A stretch of DNA of 64,000 nt, taken from assembly GCF_024112395.2 (NCBI RefSeq), contig NZ_CP078013.2:1054001-1118000 (forward strand). Direction: 5' to 3'. Below are positions 8,940 through 18,034 of this stretch, piece after piece; the first letter of the stretch is position 1; the number at the start of each line of letters is the position of its first letter. The notes beneath the pieces were generated by a model. It searched no databases. It had not been told where the DNA came from and saw only the letters and a list, made by a program, of their open reading frames with translations. The translations under genes and the position numbers were made by a program. This DNA comes from Pseudomonas pergaminensis (GTDB taxonomy: Bacteria; Pseudomonadota; Gammaproteobacteria; Pseudomonadales; Pseudomonadaceae).

Positions 8940-9572
8940 ATGTACGCCGCCGAGTTCTTGACCGTAGCCCTGATTCACTTATTGGCGGTGGCCAGCCCTG
9001 GCCCGGATTTCGCGGTGGTGGTGCGTGAAAGTGTTACCCACGGTCGCCGCGCCGGGACCTGGACCGCACTGGGTGTGGGGTCGGCGATTTTCCTGCATGT
9101 GGGTTACTCGTTGCTCGGTATCGGCTTGATCGTGTCCCAGTCCATCGTGCTGTTCAACGCGCTCAAGTGGGCGGCGGCGGCCTACCTGTTGTACATCGGC
9201 TTCAAGGCCCTGCGCGCGCAGCCGGCCAAGCCTGCCGCCGAGGGCGAGCTGCACCGCGAAGCCGGCGAGCGGACCCCGCGCGGCGCGTTCACAGCCGGTT
9301 TCGTGACCAACGGCTTGAACCCCAAGGCCACGCTGTTTTTCCTGTCGCTGTTCACCGTGGTGATCAACCCGCACACGCCGCTGGCGATCCAGGCCGGTTA
9401 CGGCGTGTACCTGGCGGTGGCGACGGCGCTGTGGTTCTGCCTGGTGGCGATGTTGTTCAGCCAGCAGCGCGTGCGCGCCGGGTTTGCGCGAATGGGGCAT
9501 TGGTTCGATCGGACCATGGGCGCGGTGTTGATTGCGATTGGAGTAAAGCTGGCTTTTACCAGCATGAAATAG
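8940..9572 (+). CDS. LysE/RhtB-family amino-acid exporter
   Basis: A 210-residue membrane protein with about six hydrophobic helices. The family N-terminal pattern is clear: a first helix ending in ASPGPDFAVVVRESVTHGRRAG, then TALGVGSAIFLHVGYSLLG and a mid-protein GFVTNGLNPKATLFFLSLF. LysE/RhtB proteins export amino acids such as threonine, homoserine or lysine from the cytosol. The particular substrate is unknown. The ATG at 8940 has GGAG six bases upstream. It is divergent from the 2-hydroxyacid dehydrogenase gene. Confidence 0.88.
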   Translation: MYAAEFLTVALIHLLAVASPGPDFAVVVRESVTHGRRAGTWTALGVGSAIFLHVGYSLLGIGLIVSQSIVLFNALKWAAAAYLLYIGFKALRAQPAKPAAEGELHREAGERTPRGAFTAGFVTNGLNPKATLFFLSLFTVVINPHTPLAIQAGYGVYLAVATALWFCLVAMLFSQQRVRAGFARMGHWFDRTMGAVLIAIGVKLAFTSMK

Positions 9573-9575
9573 GCC

Positions 9576-9600
9576 GGATGCTGGCGCAAAGCTAGCATCC
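9576..9600 (+). terminator. Hairpin after the LysE-family gene
   Basis: GGATGCTGGC and GCTAGCATCC form a ten-base-pair stem with one G-U pair and a five-base loop, starting three bases after the stop codon. No T-run follows, so it may be a weak terminator or an mRNA-stabilising hairpin. Confidence 0.45.
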
Positions 9601-9704
9601 ATTGGGGTCTGCAAATCATTCCTTTGGCTGATTTGGCTGAAACATAAGGTCTCTACAGTGCAGATCTTCAAGCCAAGACTGTGCAGTCATAAAAAGGGAT
9701 TCGT

Positions 9705-11387
9705 ATGTTGCAGACCCGTGTTATCCCGCCCGCCGAAGGTGCGTACCAATACCCGCTGTTGATCAAACGCCTGTTGATGTCCGGCACCCGTTACGAGAAG
9801 ACCCGGGAAATCGTCTACCGCGACAAACTGCGCTACACCTACCCGACCCTGATCGAACGGGTCGCGCGGCTGGCCAATGTGCTGACCGAGGCGGGGGTCA
9901 AGGCTGGTGACACTGTGGCGGTGATGGATTGGGACAGCCACCGCTACCTGGAGTGCATGTTCGCCATCCCGATGATCGGCGCGGTGATCCACACCATCAA
10001 CGTGCGCCTGTCGCCGGAACAGATCCTGTACACCATGAACCATGCCGAGGACCGCTTCGTGCTGGTCAACAGTGAGTTCGTGGGGCTTTACCAGGCAATT
10101 GCCGGGCACCTGACCACGGTCGACAAGACCCTGCTGCTCACCGACGGTGATGCCAAGACCGCCGAGCTGCCCAACCTGGTCGGCGAGTATGAAACCCTGC
10201 TGGCGGCCGCCAGCCCGAAGTATGACTTCCAGGACTTCGACGAACACTCCGTTGCCACCACCTTCTACACCACTGGCACCACCGGTAACCCCAAGGGCGT
10301 GTATTTCACCCACCGCCAGTTGGTGCTGCACACCATCGGTGTGGCGACCATCATGGGCAGCGTCGACAGTGTGCGTCTGCTGGGCACCAACGATGTGTAC
10401 ATGCCGATCACGCCGATGTTCCACGTGCACGCCTGGGGGCTGCCGTACGTGGCAACCATGCTCGGCCTGAAGCAGGTCTACCCTGGCCGCTACGACCCGG
10501 AATACCTGGTGGAGCTGTGGCGCAAGGAAAAGGTCACTTTTTCCCACTGCGTACCGACCATCCTGCAAATGGTGCTCAATGCCAAGGCTGCTCAGGACGT
10601 GGATTTCGGTGGCTGGAAAATCGTCATCGGCGGCAGTGCGCTCAATCGTTCGCTGTATGAAGCCTCCAAGGCGCGTGGCATTCAGTTGACCGCCGCGTAT
10701 GGCATGTCCGAGACCGGGCCGCTGGTGTCCTGCGCCCACCTCAACGAAGAGCTGATGGCGGGCACCGAGGATGAACGCACCACCTATCGTATCAAGGCCG
10801 GTGTGCCCGGGCCGTTGGTAGAAGCCGCGATCATCGACAGTGATGGCAACTTCCTGCCGGCCGACGGCGAGTCCCAGGGTGAGCTGGTGCTGCGCGCGCC
10901 ATGGCTCAGCGAAGGCTATTTCAACGAGCCGCAAAAGGGCGCCGAGCTGTGGGAAGGCGGCTGGATGCACACCGGCGACGTCGCCACGCTGGATGCATTC
11001 GGCGTGATCGACATTCGCGACCGCATCAAGGACGTGATCAAGACCGGCGGCGAGTGGATCTCTTCCCTGGCCCTCGAAGACCTGGTCAGTCGCCACCCGG
11101 CGGTACGCGAAGTAGCGGTGGTGGGCATTGCCGACCCGCAATGGGGCGAGCGCCCGTTTGCCTTGCTGGTGGTGCGTGATGGCCATGTGATAGGGGCCCG
11201 CGAGCTCAAGGAACACCTCAAGCCGTTCGTGGAACTGGGCCACTTGAGCAAGTGGGCGATTCCGAGCCAGATCGCCGTTGTTACGGAAATTCCCAAGACG
11301 AGTGTAGGAAAACTCGACAAAAAACGTATCCGTATCGACATCATCGAATGGCAGGCCAACAACAGTACCTTCCTGTCCACCCTCTGA
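9705..11387 (+). CDS. Fatty acid-CoA ligase (AlkK-like, ANL superfamily)
   Basis: A 560-residue adenylate-forming enzyme. The ATP-binding motif TTGTTGNPKGVYFTH is near residues 188-203, AYGMSETGPL is the A5 block, GWMHTGDVATLD holds the ribose-binding Asp, and IKTGGEWIS is the hinge region. A C-terminal catalytic Lys lies in KTSVGKLDKK. Length and sequence style match medium-chain acyl-CoA synthetases of the AlkK type used by pseudomonads to activate fatty acids for beta-oxidation. A hairpin follows the stop. The DUF1302/DUF1329/LuxR genes downstream suggest a shared role in lipid or ester catabolism, which is inference. Confidence 0.88.
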   Translation: MLQTRVIPPAEGAYQYPLLIKRLLMSGTRYEKTREIVYRDKLRYTYPTLIERVARLANVLTEAGVKAGDTVAVMDWDSHRYLECMFAIPMIGAVIHTINVRLSPEQILYTMNHAEDRFVLVNSEFVGLYQAIAGHLTTVDKTLLLTDGDAKTAELPNLVGEYETLLAAASPKYDFQDFDEHSVATTFYTTGTTGNPKGVYFTHRQLVLHTIGVATIMGSVDSVRLLGTNDVYMPITPMFHVHAWGLPYVATMLGLKQVYPGRYDPEYLVELWRKEKVTFSHCVPTILQMVLNAKAAQDVDFGGWKIVIGGSALNRSLYEASKARGIQLTAAYGMSETGPLVSCAHLNEELMAGTEDERTTYRIKAGVPGPLVEAAIIDSDGNFLPADGESQGELVLRAPWLSEGYFNEPQKGAELWEGGWMHTGDVATLDAFGVIDIRDRIKDVIKTGGEWISSLALEDLVSRHPAVREVAVVGIADPQWGERPFALLVVRDGHVIGARELKEHLKPFVELGHLSKWAIPSQIAVVTEIPKTSVGKLDKKRIRIDIIEWQANNSTFLSTL

Positions 11388-11393
11388 GCCGGT

Positions 11394-11418
11394 TTGCCGT
11401 GCCCGTATGGCACGGCAA
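11394..11418 (+). terminator. Perfect hairpin after the CoA ligase gene
   Basis: TTGCCGTGCC and GGCACGGCAA form a perfect ten-base-pair stem with loop CGTAT, seven bases after the stop codon. The following TGCTCTATCTC is only moderately T-rich, so termination is likely but not certain. Confidence 0.55.
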
Positions 11419-11517
11419 TGCTCTATCTCGCGCCTTCACTTGTGATTTGCCAATTTTCAGCCATCCTTGCCGCGTCGGCCTTCGCCGACGTGGCGAAAGG
11501 GTCGTGGCAGACGGGTC

Positions 11518-11533
11518 GGTGATGCAAATCACA
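11518..11533. promoter_or_regulatory. CRP/Vfr-like binding site
   Basis: GGTGA-TGCAAA-TCACA matches the symmetric consensus TGTGA-N6-TCACA at nine of ten positions. It lies 185 bases upstream of the DUF1302 start codon in an otherwise empty region. Pseudomonads carry a CRP homologue (Vfr/Crp) that recognises this motif. The functional role is inferred from position alone. Confidence 0.45.
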
Positions 11534-11717
11534 CTTTAGAGGGATCAAGCACTACCCCCTGCTGGCTATAGTCCCTTCCAGAGTTTTTCACGGATGTTCC
11601 GCTACGGGCCATGGGGGCTCGACTGCCGAGCGGCATTGGAATCGTTGTATTCCGGCCGTTACACGCATCACAGAAAGAACTCACTGCCATAACAATAATG
11701 CACATGGAGTAGCGTCG

Positions 11718-13577
11718 ATGACCTCAGTAAACCAGTTCTGGCGCCGGGCAAAACTGCCCCTGGCCGTCAGTCTCGCCTCTACGCTCGCCGGGCCCGCATT
11801 CGGCGTCAGTTTCAATATCGGTGAAATCGAAGGGAGTTTTGACTCGTCTCTTTCCGTGGGTGCGAGCTGGTCGACGGCCAAGCCCAACAAAGATCTCATT
11901 GGTGCGAACAACGGTGGTCGTGGCCTGTCCCAGACTTCCGATGACGGTCACCTGAACTTCAAGCGCGGTGAGACCTTCTCGAAGATCTTCAAAGGCATTC
12001 ATGACCTGGAGCTGAAGTACGGCGATACCGGTGTATTTGTACGTGGCAAGTACTGGTATGACTTTGAGTTGAAAGACGAAAGCCGTGAGTTCAAGGACAT
12101 CAGCGACAGCAACCGCAAGGAAGGTGCCAAGTCTTCCGGTGGGCAGATTCTAGATGCCTTCATTTACCACAACTACAACATTGCCGATTTGCCGGGTAAC
12201 GTGCGCTTCGGCAAGCAGGTGGTGAGCTGGGGTGAAAGTACCTTCATCGGCGGCGGCATCAACTCCATCAACCCGATCGATGTGTCCGCATTTCGGCGTC
12301 CGGGGGCTGAGATCAAGGAAGGCTTGATTCCGGTCAACATGTTCTACGTGTCGCAAACCCTGACCGATAACCTGTCGGCGGAAGCGTTCTATCAGTTGGA
12401 GTGGGACCAGACCGTTACCGATAACTGCGGTACGTTCTTCTCGCAGCCTGACGTGATATCTGACGGTTGCAGCGATAACCTGCGAGTGCTCAACAAGCGC
12501 TCGACCATTCCGGGTGCCGCTTTTCCGACCTTGAATGCCCTGGGTGTAGACGTCAATAACGAAGGTGTACTGGTACGTCGTGGTCCCGACCGTGATGCGC
12601 GGGACAGTGGCCAATTTGGCGTGGCCATGCATTACAACTTCGAGCCGCTGGATACCGAGTTCGGCGCGTACTTCATGAACTATCACAGCCGTGCACCGAT
12701 CTTCAGTGCTCAAGGTGCACCGTCGTCCGCTTATACCCGTCCGCTGGGGCCGCTGGCTGCGCTGCGTCCGCTGATCGTGGCTGGTAGCTCGAACTACTTC
12801 GTCGAATACCCGGAAGATATCCGCCTCTACGGCCTGAGCTTTTCCACCACGCTACCTACGGGCACGGCCTGGAGCGGTGAGTTGAGCTACCGGCCGAATG
12901 CGCCTGTGCAATTGAGCACGACCGATATCCTGTATGCCGGTGTCACGCCAATTCCGGGCTTTGGCAATGCGTCCGTGCTGAAAGGGACGCCTGGCCAGGA
13001 TTTGCATGGCTATAACCGCAAGGAAGTGACTCAGTTCCAAACCACCTTCACGCACTTCTTCGATCAGGTGATGGGCGCCAGCCGCTTGACCACTGTCGGT
13101 GAAATCGGCGTGACCCACGTCGGTGGTCTGGAAAGCAAATCCGAGGCCCGTTACGGTCGTGATCCGGTGTTTGGCCCAGGTAGTCTGCCAGGTGGGTTTT
13201 GCAACGCCCTCAACAACTCGACGGCCACCGGCGCAGGTCTTCCCAATGCGGCAGGTTTGAACACCAACTGCAACAACGACGGTTACACCACCGCCACCTC
13301 CTGGGGCTACCGCGCTCGCGCCATCTGGGAATACCCGGACGTGTTCGCCGGCGTCAACCTCAAGCCAAACGTGGCGTGGTCCCACGACGTCAAAGGTTAC
13401 TCGCCAGGCCCTGGCGGTAACTTCGAAGAAGGTCGCAAGGCGGTCAGCCTGGGCCTGGATGCCGAGTATCAGAACACCTACACCGCCAGCCTGGCCTACA
13501 CCAACTTCTTTGGTGGCAAGTTCAGTACGGTGGATGACCGCGACTTCGTCGCTTTGAGCTTCGGCGCCAACTTCTAA
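11718..13577 (+). CDS. DUF1302 outer-membrane protein
   Basis: A 619-residue exported protein. Residues 1-30 form a signal peptide ending near GPAFGVSF. The rest is rich in alternating beta-strand sequence and ends SFGANF, with a terminal Phe as in outer-membrane barrels. DUF1302 proteins pair with DUF1329 proteins in pseudomonads, and such pairs sit near lipid or ester catabolism genes. The molecular function is not established. The start codon at 11718 lies behind TGGAGTAGCG. The DUF1329 gene follows by 28 bases and is almost certainly in the same operon. A CRP-like box lies upstream. Confidence 0.85.
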   Translation: MTSVNQFWRRAKLPLAVSLASTLAGPAFGVSFNIGEIEGSFDSSLSVGASWSTAKPNKDLIGANNGGRGLSQTSDDGHLNFKRGETFSKIFKGIHDLELKYGDTGVFVRGKYWYDFELKDESREFKDISDSNRKEGAKSSGGQILDAFIYHNYNIADLPGNVRFGKQVVSWGESTFIGGGINSINPIDVSAFRRPGAEIKEGLIPVNMFYVSQTLTDNLSAEAFYQLEWDQTVTDNCGTFFSQPDVISDGCSDNLRVLNKRSTIPGAAFPTLNALGVDVNNEGVLVRRGPDRDARDSGQFGVAMHYNFEPLDTEFGAYFMNYHSRAPIFSAQGAPSSAYTRPLGPLAALRPLIVAGSSNYFVEYPEDIRLYGLSFSTTLPTGTAWSGELSYRPNAPVQLSTTDILYAGVTPIPGFGNASVLKGTPGQDLHGYNRKEVTQFQTTFTHFFDQVMGASRLTTVGEIGVTHVGGLESKSEARYGRDPVFGPGSLPGGFCNALNNSTATGAGLPNAAGLNTNCNNDGYTTATSWGYRARAIWEYPDVFAGVNLKPNVAWSHDVKGYSPGPGGNFEEGRKAVSLGLDAEYQNTYTASLAYTNFFGGKFSTVDDRDFVALSFGANF

Positions 13578-13605
13578 GCACATTGCATTTCAGGAAGACC
13601 AGAAC

Positions 13606-14970
13606 ATGAAAATAACCAAAAGTCTGTTGCACGTGGGTGTGCTTGGGCTGTCGATCCTGGCGAGCAACGTCATGGCGGCAGTCTCGGCGGATGAAGCCGC
13701 CAAGCTGGGCACGACCCTGACCCCGATGGGCGCCGAAATGGCCGGCAACGCCGCCGGCACCATTCCAAAATGGTCGCCACTGCCCACCAACGCTGGCGCC
13801 GTCGACGCCCGTGGGTTCCTGGCTAACCCGTACGCCAGTGAGCAACCGCAATTCACCATCACTGCAGCGAACGTCGAGCAATACAAGGACAAGCTGGCGC
13901 CGGGGCAGTACGCGATGTTCAAGCGTTACCCGGAGACCTTCAAGATGCCGGTCTACCCGACCCATCGCGGCGCTACCGTGCCGGCCGATGTGTTTGCGGC
14001 CATCAAGAAGAACGCCACCACCACCAACCTGGTGTCTGGCGGCAACGGCCTGGAAAACTTTGAAACCGCCGTGCCGTTCCCGATTCCAAAAAGCGGCGTT
14101 GAGGTGATCTGGAACCACATCACCCGTTATCGCGGCGGCAGCGTGACCCGCCTGGTTACCCAGGCCACGCCGCAAACCAACGGCTCGTTCAGCCTGGTGT
14201 ATTTCAAAGACCAGTTCGTGTTCCGCGACAAGATGAAAGACTTCGACCCAAAAAATCCGGGCAACGTGCTGTTCTACTTCAAGCAGCAAGTGACTGCGCC
14301 GGCACGTCTGGCCGGTGGTGTGCTGCTGGTGCACGAAACCCTGGACCAAGTGAAGGAACCGCGTTCGGCGTGGGTCTACAACGCCGGCCAGCGCCGCGTG
14401 CGTCGGGCGCCACAAGTGTCCTATGACGGCCCGGGTACTGCCGCCGACGGCCTGCGTACCTCCGACAACCTCGACATGTACAACGGTGCACCGGATCGCT
14501 ACGACTGGAAGCTGGAAGGCAAAAAAGAAATCTACATCGCCTCCAACAGCTACAAGATCGACGATCCGAAGCTCAAATACGCCGACATCATCAAGGCCGG
14601 CCATATCAACCAGGACCTGACTCGCTACGAGCTGCGCCGCGTCTGGCACGTCGTCGCCACCTTGAAGGAAGGCCAGCGCCACATCTACGCCAAGCGTGAC
14701 TTCTTCATCGATGAAGACACCTGGCAAGCGGCGGTTATCGACCACTACGACGGCCGTGGCCAACTGTGGCGCGTCGCCGAAGCCCATGCCGAGAACTACT
14801 ACGACAAGCAAGTGCCGTGGTACGCCCTGGAAACCCTCTACGACCTGCAGTCTGGCCGCTACCTGGCGCTGGGCATGAAGAACGAAGAGAAGCAGGCGTA
14901 TGACTTCGGCTTCACCGCCACCACCAGCGACTTCACCCCGGCAGCCTTGCGCCAGGACGGTGTCCGCTAA
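13606..14970 (+). CDS. DUF1329 periplasmic/outer-membrane-associated protein
   Basis: A 454-residue protein with a clear signal peptide (MKITKSLLHVGVLGLSILAS, cleavage after NVMAA). The mature part begins VSADEAAKLGTTLTPMGAEM, the usual opening of DUF1329 proteins, and contains the repeated basic/aromatic blocks of that family. Some members resemble LolB-like lipid-binding folds, which suggests handling of a hydrophobic ligand. That is inference, not shown here. It directly follows the DUF1302 gene and precedes the LuxR regulator, with a REP doublet between them. Confidence 0.85.
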   Translation: MKITKSLLHVGVLGLSILASNVMAAVSADEAAKLGTTLTPMGAEMAGNAAGTIPKWSPLPTNAGAVDARGFLANPYASEQPQFTITAANVEQYKDKLAPGQYAMFKRYPETFKMPVYPTHRGATVPADVFAAIKKNATTTNLVSGGNGLENFETAVPFPIPKSGVEVIWNHITRYRGGSVTRLVTQATPQTNGSFSLVYFKDQFVFRDKMKDFDPKNPGNVLFYFKQQVTAPARLAGGVLLVHETLDQVKEPRSAWVYNAGQRRVRRAPQVSYDGPGTAADGLRTSDNLDMYNGAPDRYDWKLEGKKEIYIASNSYKIDDPKLKYADIIKAGHINQDLTRYELRRVWHVVATLKEGQRHIYAKRDFFIDEDTWQAAVIDHYDGRGQLWRVAEAHAENYYDKQVPWYALETLYDLQSGRYLALGMKNEEKQAYDFGFTATTSDFTPAALRQDGVR

Positions 14971-15003
14971 GCCCAAGCCCCCCACTCTGGGAGCCGCCCC
15001 CCT

Positions 15004-15088
15004 GTAGGAGCTGGCTTGCCAGCGATAGCATTCCCTCGGTGTAACAGACACACCGAGGGGCCTGCATCGCCAGCAAGCCGGCTCCTAC
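15004..15088. repeat. REP doublet, GTAGGAGCTGGCTTGCC type
   Basis: GTAGGAGCTGGCTTGCCAGC at the left and GCCAGCAAGCCGGCTCCTAC inverted at the right. The centre adds a second stem, CCTCGGTGT with ACACCGAGG, so the RNA could fold into one long hairpin. It separates the DUF1329 gene from the LuxR regulator and may act as a partial terminator. Confidence 0.85.
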
Positions 15089-15219
15089 TTTTTTGTGAGG
15101 AGATTTTTTGTCGCAGTTCTTTTCAGGCAAATGTTGCAAAGATCTACAAACCTGCCGCTTTTACCGCTAGTCTCCGGACATCTGCAATGCCGACAACAGC
15201 CTTCTACAAGAGCCCGGCG

Positions 15220-17949
15220 ATGACTGATCTGTCCCGAATCCAAGGGCCTGCCAGTGCGGTAATCCCCACCCTGGAAGGTCGCTTCTACAGGCCCCCCCTG
15301 CCTGACGGCTACGTGCTGCGCCCGCGCCTGTGCGAGCGGCTGAGTGCCGGGCTGGAAGGGCGGTTGTTGCTGGTCAGCGCGCCGGCGGGCTTCGGCAAGA
15401 GTTCGTTGGCGGTGGAGTTCTGTCAGAGCCTCCCGGCCCATTGGCAAAGCCTGTGGCTGGGCTTGAGCCCACGGGACAACGACCCTGGGCGTTTCCTCGA
15501 GCGCCTGCTCGACGGCTTGCAGCAATTCTTCCCGCAACTTGGCGCCCAGTCCCTGGGCCTGCTGAAAATGCGCCAGCGCCACCAACCCTTTGCCTTTGAA
15601 GAATGGCTGGACGGCGTGCTCGATGAGCTGACGGTGCAGCTGTCCACCCGCGCGCCGCTGTTGCTGGTGCTGGACGATTACCATCTGGCCCAGGGGCCGG
15701 TGCTCGACCGTTGCCTGCAGTTTTTCCTCAACCATCTGCCCGATGGGCTGGTGGTACTGGTCACCAGCCGCCAGCGCCCGGACTGGCATCTGGCGCGGCT
15801 GCGGTTATCGCGCCACCTGCTGGAGCTGCATGAGCAGGACCTGCGCCTGACGCACGACGAATCCCTGGCGGTGCTTGATCGCCACAGCAGTTCGTTACGC
15901 GGCGAAGCCCTCGACAACCTGATCCGCCGCAGCGAAGGCTGGGTCGCCGGCCTGCGCTTCTGGTTACTGGCCGCGTCCGAAGCCGGCAGTGACGGCGCGT
16001 TGCCACAAAGCCTGCACGGTGGCGAAGGGTTGATCCGCGATTACTTGCTGGAAGAAGTCATCGACTGCCTGCCGGCCGACGTGCAGGCGTTTCTGTACGA
16101 CACCGCGCCGCAGGATCGATTTTGCAGCGAACTCTGCGACGCCGTGCGTGAAGCCCATGACAGCGCCGACATCCTGCGTTACCTGCAAGCCCACCAGGTG
16201 TTCCTGGTGCCCCTTGACGAGCAGGGCCACTGGTACCGTTATCACCATCTGTTTTCCGACCTGTTGCGCACCCGACGCGCCAGCAGCCATGTGCTGCCGG
16301 CCGCCAGCCTGCACCTGCGCGCCTGCCGCTGGTTCAATGCCCAGGGCTTGATCGATGAGGCGGTGGAGCAAGCCTTGCGCGCCGGTCACCTGGATGTGGC
16401 GGCCAATCTGGTGCAGAACCTGTCCGAAGAGCAGCTGTTGGCCGAGCAGAATGTCGGCATGCTGCTGCGCTGGAAAATGGACTTGCCCGACAGCCTGCTG
16501 ATCAGCACGCCACGTTTGATCGTGCTCTACAGCTGGGCCTTGGGCCTGGCCTGCCAGTTGGACGCGGCGGAAGAATTGTCCAGCTACCTCAGTCGCTTCC
16601 TGCCGGCACCCTCGGCCACCGCGCAAAAATCAATGTTGGCCCAGTGGCTGGCGCTGAGCGGGATCATCGCCCGGGGCCGGGGTGATCGCGAGCTGACCCA
16701 ACGCTATTGCAGCGAAGCCCTGGAAAGCCTGCCGCAACGGCGTTATGGCCAGCGGCTGATGTGCTTGTCGACCCTCTCCAACCTGGCCATTGTCGATGCC
16801 GACCTGTGGCGTGCCCGTGGCTTGAATCGCGAATCCCTGGAACTGGCGCAGCGCGTCGGCAACCCGTTGTTCGAGGCCCTGGCCCATTACGACCGTGCGC
16901 GGGTGTTGCAGGCGCGCGGTGAAATCCTGCGCTCCCTGGACGAGGTGCGCCAGGGCCTGCAACGCTTGCACGGCTTGGCGCCGCAGCGCTTGTATGCGGT
17001 GCGTGCGCGTTTATCGCTCTACGAGGGTTTTTTGTTGCTGGTGCGGCTCCAGCCCGAAGCCGGGCTCGCCCGTTTGCGCGCCGGTCTTGCTGAAGCCAGG
17101 GCTTGCCGCGACATCAGTGTGTTGATCGGCCATTGCGTGATCGCCAATTTTGAAGGGCGCCGTGGTGACTTTGGTGCAGCCTTCGCCGAACTCTCCGAGG
17201 CTGAGCGGCTGATGCATATCTGGGATGTGCCGCCGATCTACTACCTGGCAATGATCACCCTGATCAAGTGCGAGCTGTGGCTGGCCCAGGGCCGAACCGA
17301 CTTGGCTGACGCCTGGTTGACGCGTCTGGGGCAAACCTACAATGGCGAACACGCCGCCGCCGCGCCGGAGTTCCACCCACACCTGCCGCAGCACATCGGG
17401 CTTCAACAGGCTGCGTTGGACGCGACTCGCCACCAACCGGCGGCGGCGTTGCAACGTCTCGAAGAGTTGGCAATACAGGCTCATAACAGTGGGCGTCAGA
17501 TGATCGCGCTGATGGCCCTGACCCAGCGGGTGCAACTGTTGCTGGGGGAGGGGCAGGAGGCAAAGGCGCGTCCAGTGTTTGCCCAAGCCCTTGAGGCCGG
17601 GGCAGGTGGCGCGTTGCAACCCTTCGAACGATTGCTGGAAACCCACCCGGACTGGATGCGCGAGCAGCTTGCCAAAGATCCCCATGGGCTGCTGAGCCAG
17701 AGCCTGCTGGCGCTGTTACCGGCGGTTGCAGTGGTGGAGGCAGCTTCGACTCATGAGACATTGAGCGCCCGAGAGCTGGCGGTGCTGCAATTGATCGCTC
17801 AGGGTTGCTCCAATCAGGAGATCAGTAACCGGTTGTTTATCTCACTGCACACGGTCAAGACTCACGCGAGCCATATCAACAGCAAGCTGGGTGTGGAGCG
17901 TCGTACCCAGGCGGTGGCGCGGGCGCAGGAACTGAGGTTGATCGGCTAG
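15220..17949 (+). CDS. MalT-like LuxR-family transcriptional regulator (LAL/STAND ATPase)
   Basis: A protein of about 909 residues. Near the N-terminus is a P-loop, SAPAGFGKSS (54-62), followed by the Walker B segment LLLVLDDYHL. A long alpha-helical, TPR-like middle follows. A C-terminal LuxR helix-turn-helix (LSARELAVLQLIAQGCSNQE onward to TVKTHASHINSKLGV) binds DNA. Such regulators are large signal-responsive activators. The ATG at 15220 has AAGAG upstream. The ATG at 15187 and an earlier start at 15016 are possible, but 15016 would read through the REP doublet. Its position right after the DUF1302/DUF1329 genes suggests it controls them. Confidence 0.85.
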   Translation: MTDLSRIQGPASAVIPTLEGRFYRPPLPDGYVLRPRLCERLSAGLEGRLLLVSAPAGFGKSSLAVEFCQSLPAHWQSLWLGLSPRDNDPGRFLERLLDGLQQFFPQLGAQSLGLLKMRQRHQPFAFEEWLDGVLDELTVQLSTRAPLLLVLDDYHLAQGPVLDRCLQFFLNHLPDGLVVLVTSRQRPDWHLARLRLSRHLLELHEQDLRLTHDESLAVLDRHSSSLRGEALDNLIRRSEGWVAGLRFWLLAASEAGSDGALPQSLHGGEGLIRDYLLEEVIDCLPADVQAFLYDTAPQDRFCSELCDAVREAHDSADILRYLQAHQVFLVPLDEQGHWYRYHHLFSDLLRTRRASSHVLPAASLHLRACRWFNAQGLIDEAVEQALRAGHLDVAANLVQNLSEEQLLAEQNVGMLLRWKMDLPDSLLISTPRLIVLYSWALGLACQLDAAEELSSYLSRFLPAPSATAQKSMLAQWLALSGIIARGRGDRELTQRYCSEALESLPQRRYGQRLMCLSTLSNLAIVDADLWRARGLNRESLELAQRVGNPLFEALAHYDRARVLQARGEILRSLDEVRQGLQRLHGLAPQRLYAVRARLSLYEGFLLLVRLQPEAGLARLRAGLAEARACRDISVLIGHCVIANFEGRRGDFGAAFAELSEAERLMHIWDVPPIYYLAMITLIKCELWLAQGRTDLADAWLTRLGQTYNGEHAAAAPEFHPHLPQHIGLQQAALDATRHQPAAALQRLEELAIQAHNSGRQMIALMALTQRVQLLLGEGQEAKARPVFAQALEAGAGGALQPFERLLETHPDWMREQLAKDPHGLLSQSLLALLPAVAVVEAASTHETLSARELAVLQLIAQGCSNQEISNRLFISLHTVKTHASHINSKLGVERRTQAVARAQELRLIG

Positions 17950-18034
17950 GGACGCCCCAGTCTGTTTTAATGGCGCAATTATTCTGGTGATATTCGCCCG
18001 GAATCGACATTTCATTTGCACGACAGGACCCCGA

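Larger units (their letters stand above)
11388..11717. other. Intergenic regulatory region before the DUF1302 gene
   Basis: This 330-base stretch carries no convincing coding region. It holds the hairpin after the CoA ligase, a second short hairpin CGTCGGC-CTTC-GCCGACG near 11473-11490, and a CRP/Vfr-like box at 11518-11533. A long leader of about 185 bases then runs to the DUF1302 start codon. Confidence 0.6.
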
